The notes beneath the pieces were generated by a model that was not told the origin of the DNA, ran no database searches, and saw nothing but the letters and a program-made list of their open reading frames with translations. 64,000 bases of DNA, taken from assembly GCA_964386005.1 (NCBI GenBank), contig CAYLSB010000017.1, positions 1 to 64,000 of the forward strand, given 5' to 3'. The stretch is from FEN-1350 sp964386005 (GTDB lineage: Bacteria > Planctomycetota > Phycisphaerae > Sedimentisphaerales > Anaerohalosphaeraceae). Below, one piece after another: positions 52,257-59,020 of this stretch (within the stretch, counting starts at the first letter, position 1; every line of letters starts with the position of its first letter). The translations under genes and the position numbers were made by a program.

Positions 52257-53735
52257 GTGCGTTTTGTCGTTTATAAAAATGGGCGGTCTTTCGAATCATT
52301 GGACATGAACGGTGCGTATCTGTTTGGAGCCGATACGATCCCTCTTCAGTCTTCTCAGTCGATCCGCCTGAAAGATTCCGAAATCGAATGCCGTCGAAAA
52401 GGCACGGATTCCGCGGGGTTGGCATTGCTCTGGCCGGTCGATGGTTTTGGCCGAATTATGCTTGCGACGACTCGCCTTCCGGAAAGAAAGGAATCCTACA
52501 TCCTGAATCTGGAATTGGCCCGCGCTCGATTAATGCACATTACTCTCAAGAAGGAAGATTGGGCATTATTTGACGAGGGAAATCATTCGGCGACTCTCGG
52601 TCGCGAAGCGCAGGAATTATTTATTCAGGCGCTTCAGAGCATTTCAGAGCCATCGCAAGCGGCGACTCTGGCGGATGCCTCTCTGTGTAAAGCCCTGGAA
52701 TACTCGGAGAAACTCGCTTTGCGAAATGCCGATGCCTCGCTGACCGCTCGGCTCAAAAGCAAAGGGCTCGGACGTCACAGTCTGGGGATTACCGTTGATC
52801 CGACGTGGCTTGAAGATGAACGATATCGGCGAATGTTGTTTGAATTGTTCGGCCATGTGACCATTCCCGTCAATTGGGCTCAGGTTGAACCTCGTCAGGG
52901 AGAATATGATTTCACGGCGATCGATCGGTGCATTGAGCAACTGTCGGGCCGACGCCTGGCGATCTGTGCCGGACCGTTGTTGCGATTTTCGGACGAGTAT
53001 CTTCCCGATTGGTTGAAACAAGGCGATCTGGAATTTGAACGAATTCGGGAAATCGCCTATGGTTTTATATCCCGGGTTGTTTCACGATATGCGAAATTCA
53101 TTCATAGTTGGCGATTGGTCAGCGGACTTCATGCGGAAAATGTTTTTGGTTTCAGTTTCGAGCAGATCATCGAAATGACCCGTACCTCTTGTTTGGCGGC
53201 CAGGGCCGCGGATGTCAGTTCCAAAAAAATGATTGAATTATTGTATCCATGGGGCGAATACTACGCGTTTGATCGAAACACCATACCCCCTCTGGTTTAC
53301 ATGGATATGGTGATCCAAAGCGGAATCAGTTTTGACGCCTTCTCGGTGATGATGCATTACGGCCGGGACATTGCGGGGATGCAAATACGCGATATGATGC
53401 AACTGTCCTCGCGCCTGGATTGTTTCGCGCAGGTGGCCAAACCGGTTCATATTTCGGGACTGGCCGTTCCGGAATGGCAGGACGATCAAACGGAATCGCC
53501 CGGCGGAATCTGGCATCAGCCCTGGGATCAGGATGTTCAGGCCGATTGGATCGACCAGGTGTACCGAATCGCACTGGGCAAGCCCTTTATCCAGTCCATC
53601 ACGTATTCCTATCTGGCGGATACGGATTCGATGGAAATCGGCCGGGCGGGATTGTTAAATAATCAGCTCGAGCCCAAAAAAGGGCTGTTGGTACTGGCAC
53701 GAATGCAAAAGACGATTCTTAGTCGAAAATCATAA
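52257..53735 (+). CDS. GH10-fold protein without catalytic glutamates
   Basis: This 492-residue protein starts at GTG 52257 (AGGTG six bases upstream). Residues 1-165 look like a beta-rich carbohydrate-binding-like domain. From about 170 on the sequence follows a GH10 barrel: GITVDPTWLEDERY, then VTIPVNWAQVEPRQGEYDF. The two catalytic glutamates are absent. Where GH10 has WDVVNE this has SWRLVSGLHAEN (about 284), and at the TELDV site it reads HISGLAVPEW (about 396). The NxxKW and GHxLxWH substrate motifs are also changed. There is no signal peptide, so it is probably cytoplasmic. It sits in the sigma/anti-sigma operon. A sugar-sensing or structural pseudoenzyme is likelier than a xylanase, though close relatives are often annotated xylanase. 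Confidence 0.72.
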   Translation: MRFVVYKNGRSFESLDMNGAYLFGADTIPLQSSQSIRLKDSEIECRRKGTDSAGLALLWPVDGFGRIMLATTRLPERKESYILNLELARARLMHITLKKEDWALFDEGNHSATLGREAQELFIQALQSISEPSQAATLADASLCKALEYSEKLALRNADASLTARLKSKGLGRHSLGITVDPTWLEDERYRRMLFELFGHVTIPVNWAQVEPRQGEYDFTAIDRCIEQLSGRRLAICAGPLLRFSDEYLPDWLKQGDLEFERIREIAYGFISRVVSRYAKFIHSWRLVSGLHAENVFGFSFEQIIEMTRTSCLAARAADVSSKKMIELLYPWGEYYAFDRNTIPPLVYMDMVIQSGISFDAFSVMMHYGRDIAGMQIRDMMQLSSRLDCFAQVAKPVHISGLAVPEWQDDQTESPGGIWHQPWDQDVQADWIDQVYRIALGKPFIQSITYSYLADTDSMEIGRAGLLNNQLEPKKGLLVLARMQKTILSRKS

Positions 53736-53768
53736 CAACGGCGACGCAACATTCATGAAGGTCAAAGG

Positions 53769-54161
53769 ATGTCCAGAAATCACACCATTGATCATCTAAA
53801 AATTCCCCTTGTGGGTATGAATGTGGCGGTGGTACTGGCCGCGATGTGGATCGCCGGAATGGCGGCCAGTGCCTGGATCCAGGCAAGTCCCGTTCGTCCG
53901 ATGGTTCTGTCCGGCAAGATTAATCCGAATACCGCCGACGAAGCCCTGCTGCAAACTCTTCCGAATATCGGACCGGCAAGAGCGAGGGCCGTGGTGGAGT
54001 ACCGCCGCGGGAATCATGGTGAGGAACGGATTTTCCGAAGGATCGAAGACCTTCACAATGTCAAGGGGATCGGACCGAAGATCTCGGAAGGACTGCGGTC
54101 GTGGATCACCTTTGAAACAGACGATCAATTCGTGAATGGAATTCCGATCGATGTCCATTGA
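53769..54161 (+). CDS. Helix-hairpin-helix protein (ComEA-like)
   Basis: This 130-residue protein has one membrane segment (about 16-38: MNVAVVLAAMWIAGMAASAW) and a C-terminal pair of helix-hairpin-helix motifs (about 52-110: INPNTADEALLQTLPNIGPA, RARAVVEYRRG, VKGIGPKISEGLRSW). This is the ComEA-type double-stranded-DNA-binding domain used in natural transformation, and it would face the periplasm here. It lies 33 bases after the GH10-fold gene and overlaps the next gene by 11 bases. No other competence gene (comEC, comF) is in the window, so uptake is not proven. Confidence 0.82.
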   Translation: MSRNHTIDHLKIPLVGMNVAVVLAAMWIAGMAASAWIQASPVRPMVLSGKINPNTADEALLQTLPNIGPARARAVVEYRRGNHGEERIFRRIEDLHNVKGIGPKISEGLRSWITFETDDQFVNGIPIDVH

Positions 54162-54642
54162 CTGGGAGATCAAAAAACCGCTGGGGCAATGCTCGGGGAC
54201 CGGCGAAAAGCTGGCTCCCGGCCGGGAATTCTATGCGGCGCTGGTGGAAACGGACCAAGGGCTTGAGCGAAGGGATTTCAGTATCGAATTCTGGGAACAA
54301 CAGAAACCGGCGGTGTTTTGTTTTTGGAAAAGTCGGATTCCCGAAGGATCCGAGAAAAAACGCCTGTTGGTCAGCGATGAGATGCTGATGTCTTTTTTTG
54401 ACCGCCTGGCCGATGAATCCGAAATGGAGAAAATCCGATTCCGATTCGTCCTTATGTTGATCCTGATGCGCAAACGAAAGGTAAAATACGACGGCAGTCG
54501 CATCGAGAAAGGACAGGAAATGTGGATCCTGAAGGTCACGGGCGAAGATCGTCTGGTTCAGGTGGTCAATCCCCACCTTTCGGAAGACCAGATTGAACAG
54601 CTTTCCTCCCAGATGGGTCAGATACTCCACGTGGATCTATGA
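54151..54642 (+). CDS. Conserved-looking protein of unknown function
   Basis: This 163-residue protein (MSIDWEIKKPLGQCSGTGEK...) is hydrophilic and lacks a signal or membrane segment. The N-terminal part has CSGTGEKLAPGREFYAAL, which could be a short zinc or beta-hairpin region; the rest alternates helices. It overlaps the HhH gene at its start (11 bases) and the lipoprotein gene at its end (four bases), so it belongs to the operon. I do not recognise the family; such short proteins occur beside LolA/B-like genes in planctomycetes, but I cannot support a function. Confidence 0.65.
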   Translation: MSIDWEIKKPLGQCSGTGEKLAPGREFYAALVETDQGLERRDFSIEFWEQQKPAVFCFWKSRIPEGSEKKRLLVSDEMLMSFFDRLADESEMEKIRFRFVLMLILMRKRKVKYDGSRIEKGQEMWILKVTGEDRLVQVVNPHLSEDQIEQLSSQMGQILHVDL

Positions 54643-55499
54643 GACCGATTCCCATACCATGGAGATTCTGTTGGGTTTGGCTGGCGGGGGGAATACTTTT
54701 GTCGGGTTGCACCCCTCCGATACAAGTTCCGCGACCGAAGGATTGCCCGGGAATCGTCATGGCGGAAGAGGCGATTGCCGGCCTCGAAATGATTCGACGT
54801 CAGGTTCGGCCGATTCGATCCGGCGGCCATTGCCGGATTCGGTGGATCGGATCGGATCAAAAACTTCACGAAGAGAATCCCTCCATCGATGTTCGTTTCG
54901 TTCCGCCCGATCGTCTGTTTTTACGCGGCAATATTCTCGGCAGCGAGACGATCCGACTGGGATCCAATGCCGATGAGTTCTGGCTGACGGCTCCGCCGAA
55001 GGAAATCAGCGCTTATTGGTGGGGAAAAAGATCCGATATTCAGAAATGCCCCGGAAGTCTTTGGATCAACCCGGACAATCTGCTGGAGGTTCTGGGCTTG
55101 TACGATCTGTCCGGTCCATGGGAATTGACCAAAGAGGAACGGTGGGATGTCCTGACGCGGATGGAGTCGGATGGATTGCCTGCGAAGAGGATTTATCTTG
55201 ATCGATGCAGCCGACGCGTTGGAAAAATTGAATATTACGACAAGGGCCTTGTCCTCGTGTCCATTCGACTGGAAGAATACCCCCAGGATGACGGCCCCCT
55301 GATCCCGAACAAAATCACCCTCGATGGAATTGCTCCTGAAACGCAGGCGTCGGTAATCATCACCCTGCAGAATGTCGCCGTGTTTGAACCGACGGAGTCA
55401 CAATTGCAGGGAAAGTTGTTTGCCCGTCCGGCATCGCAGGGATTCGAACACGTGTATCAGTTGAAGGATCAGTGCGTATTTGTCGAACTGTCCCCATGA
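54639..55499 (+). CDS. LolA/LolB-like outer-membrane lipoprotein
   Basis: This 286-residue lipoprotein has a signal ending in LLSGC (Cys about 24). A mostly beta mature domain follows, with VRFVPPDRLFLRGNILGSE, RLGSNADEFWLTAPPKEI and KRIYLDRCSRRVGKIEYYDKG. The pattern resembles the LolA/LolB half-barrel that carries lipoproteins, or the outer-membrane lipoprotein-sorting fold. It overlaps the previous gene by four bases. The homocysteine methyltransferase gene starts ten bases later. It probably acts at the periplasmic face of a membrane. Confidence 0.65.
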   Translation: MRPIPIPWRFCWVWLAGGILLSGCTPPIQVPRPKDCPGIVMAEEAIAGLEMIRRQVRPIRSGGHCRIRWIGSDQKLHEENPSIDVRFVPPDRLFLRGNILGSETIRLGSNADEFWLTAPPKEISAYWWGKRSDIQKCPGSLWINPDNLLEVLGLYDLSGPWELTKEERWDVLTRMESDGLPAKRIYLDRCSRRVGKIEYYDKGLVLVSIRLEEYPQDDGPLIPNKITLDGIAPETQASVIITLQNVAVFEPTESQLQGKLFARPASQGFEHVYQLKDQCVFVELSP

Positions 55500-55509
55500 A
55501 AGGTTTCTC

Positions 55510-56427
55510 ATGAGCAGGATCAATCTGATCGACCGACTCCGACAGGGAGTTTTCTTTATCGACGGGGCCATGGGAACCGAGTTGATGGCCGAAGGTATTC
55601 AGCCGGGATCGTGTAATGATGCGGTCAACCTGTCATCGCCTCCGATTGTGCGACGGATTCATGATCGCTATTTCACCGCCGGCTGTGACGCGGTGTTGAC
55701 CAATACCTTTGGCGCTAATGCCCTCTTGTTGGGACGTCATTCACTGGCGGACAAGGCATTGGAAATCAACCGGGCCGGAGCTCGGATTGCGCGCGAATCG
55801 GCCGGTCCCGATCGTTATGTCCTGGGTGATATCGGACCCTGCGGCGATTTCCTCGAACCGGTCGGAACGATCAAACCGCAGGATCTCCGCAGGATGTTTG
55901 CCGAACAAGCCCGCGGTCTTTCCGAAGGCGGCGCCGATGGAATCATCATCGAGACCATGACCGCTTTGGATGAAATGATTGTCGCCGTTGAGGCGGTACA
56001 ATTGGTCTGTTCCCTCCCGGTGTTGTGTTCTTTCGCTTATGATCAGACCTCGGAAGGATTCCGAACGATGATGGGGGTCAATCCGACCCGGGTGGTCTCG
56101 CAGCTCAGGTCGATGGACGTTACGGCCATCGGTTTTAATTGCGGAACGTTAACCATGGAAGGATACATTGCTCTGGCCAAGGAATATGCTCGCCTCCTCG
56201 AAGGCACCGGCATCATTCTGCTTGCCGAGCCGAATGCCGGCCGTCCGGAATTGATCGGTGGCCGTGCCTGCTATCGTCTGACCCCGCAGGACTATGCCGA
56301 TGCGGTTCGCGAAATGTATCGTGCCGGTGTAACGATTCTTGGCGGATGTTGCGGGACCACTCTTGGCGGATGTTGCGGAACGACGCCGAATCATATCGAA
56401 GCGATGATCCGCGCCATTCGGGGGTAA
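55510..56427 (+). CDS. Homocysteine S-methyltransferase-domain protein with duplicated zinc motif
   Basis: This 305-residue protein has the homocysteine methyltransferase barrel: FFIDGAMGTELMAEG at the N-terminus, NTFGANALLLGRH at about 65, GFNCGT at about 210 (first zinc Cys) and the GGCCGTT motif near the C-terminus. That last motif is written twice in a row (LGGCCGTT LGGCCGTT PNH) because of a 24-base tandem duplication. Normal members have one copy. It could act like the N-terminal half of MetH, or as a stand-alone BhmT-like enzyme needing a methyl donor; no cobalamin or folate domain is here. I start at ATG 55510; AAAGG lies upstream. It ends the sigma-factor operon. Confidence 0.86.
   Translation: MSRINLIDRLRQGVFFIDGAMGTELMAEGIQPGSCNDAVNLSSPPIVRRIHDRYFTAGCDAVLTNTFGANALLLGRHSLADKALEINRAGARIARESAGPDRYVLGDIGPCGDFLEPVGTIKPQDLRRMFAEQARGLSEGGADGIIIETMTALDEMIVAVEAVQLVCSLPVLCSFAYDQTSEGFRTMMGVNPTRVVSQLRSMDVTAIGFNCGTLTMEGYIALAKEYARLLEGTGIILLAEPNAGRPELIGGRACYRLTPQDYADAVREMYRAGVTILGGCCGTTLGGCCGTTPNHIEAMIRAIRG
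56338..56385 (+). repeat. 24-bp tandem duplication inside the methyltransferase gene
   Basis: Two adjacent 24-base units (56338-56361 and 56362-56385) share their first 17 bases exactly and encode LGGCCGTT twice in frame. The differences are synonymous, which shows that the copies are not brand new or that selection kept the residues. It doubles the zinc-binding double-cysteine. Confidence 0.9.
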
Positions 56428-56438
56428 TTCCCGGCGGA

Positions 56439-57731
56439 TCAGGCGTTGAGAACTTGACGAATGGCCTCCACGGTTTTTTGCGTGGCTCCTTGATTGTGCG
56501 TGATCACCCCGCGGCCGCGGATGGCGATTTGTCGTGCATAATCTGGATCCGATAAGCACTGTTTCATCGCCGAGTATAATTCTTCTTCGGTGCGAACCTC
56601 GATCGCTCCCTGACTTGCCAGTAACGCGTCAACGGTCTGTTTAAAATTGAAGGTATGCCGGCCGAACAGAACGCATTTGCCCAGGGCCGCCGGTTCCATC
56701 ATATCCGAACCCCCCATTGGAACCAGAGTTCTTCCCACGAAAACCGGCCCGGAAGACATACAGTAGAATTTTCGCAGGTCGCCCATCGTATCGCCAAGAA
56801 TCACCGGCGGTTTGTCGGTCAGTCGAACCTGACCGGACTTGATCCGACTGTACCGTTCATACCCGATTCCGGCTTGCTCAATCGCCGCCGCGACCTCGTT
56901 GAATCGTTCCGGTTTTCGTGGGATCAGCATCAGTCGAAGGGAGACAAATCGTTGATCGGATTTCAAACGCGAAAACACGCCAAGCACAATCTCCTCTTCC
57001 CCATCGCCCGTTCCTCCGGCGACCCAGATCGGTTCCGATTCAATTTGAAGCTCCGTCTTCATGGCCTCGGACCCTGGAACGGAATCGGCGACGACGGCCG
57101 TGTCGTATTTGAGGGAATTGGTGACGAGGACTTGATTCGGCCTGCATCCAAGATGGATGAATCGATCCGCATACTCTTGCGATTGTGCCAGAACCAGCCG
57201 GATCCGCGAAAACATCCGGCGGATTGTGCCTCGGAGGAGCTTGTACCGTGGGAAACTTCGATCGCTGATTCGGCCGTTGGCAATGACGATCGGTATATTT
57301 CGCCGGAACGCCTCTTGGGCCAGATTCGGCCATAACTCCAACTCCATCAGTACGCACAGATCCGGTCGCAGGGATTGGAGTGTACGGCGCACGATCCACG
57401 AAAGGTCAAGCGGGTAATAAAAAACGTATAACTCATTGCCATACAAGGATTTCGCTCGTGCCATACCGGTGTCGGTTGTGGCGCTGAGGATGATTTCGTA
57501 TTCGGGTAGTGCGGAACGAAGTTCCGTGATGATCGTTTTCGTGGCGTTGACTTCCCCGACGCTGACCGCATGAATCCATATACATTTTTTATCCGGAAAC
57601 CGACGGGCAACATGCCCCAGGCGTTGCCGCCACCCGTCACGATATCGTCGATGGGCGATCATTCGGTAAAGGATTTTGGGGCTGATCGCCAGAGCGATCA
57701 ACAAATACAGACTATCCATCAGGTATTTCAT
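56439..57731 (-). CDS. waaA: Kdo transferase (3-deoxy-D-manno-octulosonic-acid transferase)
   Basis: This 430-residue membrane-associated glycosyltransferase adds Kdo to lipid A precursor. An N-terminal membrane anchor (MKYLMDSLYLLIALAISPKI), WIHAVSVGEVNA with the catalytic-region Glu (about 53-64), PDLCVLMELELWPNL at about 120 and a C-terminal GT-B half (PVFVGRTLVPMGGSDMMEPAALG) are all as in WaaA/KdtA. AAGGAA precedes the ATG. It converges on the methyltransferase gene. With kdsA at 43.7 kb it supports Kdo-containing LPS. Confidence 0.94.
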   Translation of the reverse strand: MKYLMDSLYLLIALAISPKILYRMIAHRRYRDGWRQRLGHVARRFPDKKCIWIHAVSVGEVNATKTIITELRSALPEYEIILSATTDTGMARAKSLYGNELYVFYYPLDLSWIVRRTLQSLRPDLCVLMELELWPNLAQEAFRRNIPIVIANGRISDRSFPRYKLLRGTIRRMFSRIRLVLAQSQEYADRFIHLGCRPNQVLVTNSLKYDTAVVADSVPGSEAMKTELQIESEPIWVAGGTGDGEEEIVLGVFSRLKSDQRFVSLRLMLIPRKPERFNEVAAAIEQAGIGYERYSRIKSGQVRLTDKPPVILGDTMGDLRKFYCMSSGPVFVGRTLVPMGGSDMMEPAALGKCVLFGRHTFNFKQTVDALLASQGAIEVRTEEELYSAMKQCLSDPDYARQIAIRGRGVITHNQGATQKTVEAIRQVLNA

Positions 57732-58002
57732 GACGTTCCTTCAAGGGATAAAAAAATTTATCCTATTCGCCGCCGGATAAAAGTCAATTTCATTATTGGA
57801 AATCCAACCGAACACCCGCCGCCGAACGTTGCGGAGTTCCAGCGATTCAATACAATCCAAGAGCCGATAGCACAATCGCATTGAGTTGATCCGTGGATAA
57901 TCGGTTAGAGGAACAATGAGTCCGGGCGTCATGAATAGGGGATATCTGTTCATAGAATACTTTGGATTCCAACCTTCTCCGTGATTTGATATCCAGAAGT
58001 TG
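57732..58002. other. Intergenic gap after the pseudopilin gene
   Basis: No gene is supported. A 70-codon minus-strand frame (57741-57953) starts MNRYPLFMTP but has no good ribosome-binding site, and it overlaps the region where the waaA promoter must lie. No terminator hairpin is clear for the pseudopilin gene. Confidence 0.4.
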
Positions 58003-58896
58003 TTATTTCACCGCGGAGAAGGGGATATAGATTTCTCCCGGGCCGATACCCGAAGGATAGGGTTCGCCGGTTTCGACTTTCCAGATAACGCGAAGAGTCG
58101 ATGTTTCATCTGCCGGATAGGTTTCGACGTGTCCATCCAGAAAGCTGGCGCGCAAAACGATTCGCGGGGTAAGCAGATATCCCTCCTCATCCGTAATTCC
58201 ATCGCCTTTCCACCAGGAAGAGGATAGCAATGTGCCGGTGTTGATCTCTGCGCGATCGAACCGTTCGCAACTGCTGAATTGATATGGATTTCGCCAGTGA
58301 TCGTATCCAAAATAATCGCTGGTCAGCATTCCGTTTTCACTGGTGGTACTCGGGCCGATATACATCCGGTCTGAATCGGCCAGATAGCCCCGGTAGTTCC
58401 ACCAAAAACAATACGTTCCGCTGAGAGGGTCCTGAACAGGTTCGGTCATCGGATGATCCCACAAATCTCCCGCATCCCACGCCTCCTGCAAATACGGATA
58501 TCTCGATGGAGCGTTCGGGCAAAACATGGCCGAAGCGTCTGGAATATACTCGCCGAGATATGCGCTCATGGAACGATGCAGAACCGGAGATCGAGCCCGA
58601 TAGCCGGTGAGCATCATCGGTTCGGTCCAGTTCCAATACATTCCTATTCCAATCGTCGCAACGGATTCCGGAAGACGGTCGGAATTATCGACGCTGTAGG
58701 CGAGAACGCCTTCCAACACTCCCTTTTGGCGGGACATATTCATGATCGATCGCGTCTGGCGTCTGGCGAACCGCAGGGAGGGAGAAAGAATGCCAAGAAG
58801 GATGGATAACACGGCGGCTACAGTAAGAACTTCAAGTAAAGTAAATCCCCTTATCCCCCGGTCATTTCGAACAAACTGACCCCATAGCTTTCTAAT
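58003..58896 (-). CDS. Pseudopilin-like secreted protein with prepilin motif and probable ATT start
   Basis: This 297-residue protein starts MRKLWGQFVRNDRGIRG and then has the prepilin-peptidase motif GFTLLEVLTVAAVLSIL, so it is processed at the Gly and exported like type IV or type II pseudopilins. The rest is mostly a globular domain with WW-rich loops (SGTYCFWWNYRGYL, ASFLDGHVETYP), the planctomycete DUF1559-like type. There is no ATG, GTG or TTG in frame between the upstream stop (just past 58920) and a GTG at 58812 that would cut off the motif. The best start is ATT at 58896, with GGAGGG six bases upstream. A rare ATT start, as in infC, would keep expression low. The gene follows the beta-helix protein on the same strand. 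Confidence 0.75.
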   Translation of the reverse strand: MRKLWGQFVRNDRGIRGFTLLEVLTVAAVLSILLGILSPSLRFARRQTRSIMNMSRQKGVLEGVLAYSVDNSDRLPESVATIGIGMYWNWTEPMMLTGYRARSPVLHRSMSAYLGEYIPDASAMFCPNAPSRYPYLQEAWDAGDLWDHPMTEPVQDPLSGTYCFWWNYRGYLADSDRMYIGPSTTSENGMLTSDYFGYDHWRNPYQFSSCERFDRAEINTGTLLSSSWWKGDGITDEEGYLLTPRIVLRASFLDGHVETYPADETSTLRVIWKVETGEPYPSGIGPGEIYIPFSAVK

Positions 58897-59020
58897 GTCG
58901 ATCCCTCCATGGAAATAATTCTATGAACGATCCCATCCGCTTTCTATTGTACCGTTGGCGATTCCTCCTGTTCAAGGGGTATTTTGAAAATCTTCACTAA
59001 TTCTTTCAAAGAGCTCCGAC

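Noticed and set aside
57741..57953. 70-codon minus-strand frame after the pseudopilin gene
   Set aside because: No ribosome-binding site, and the sequence has no family pattern.
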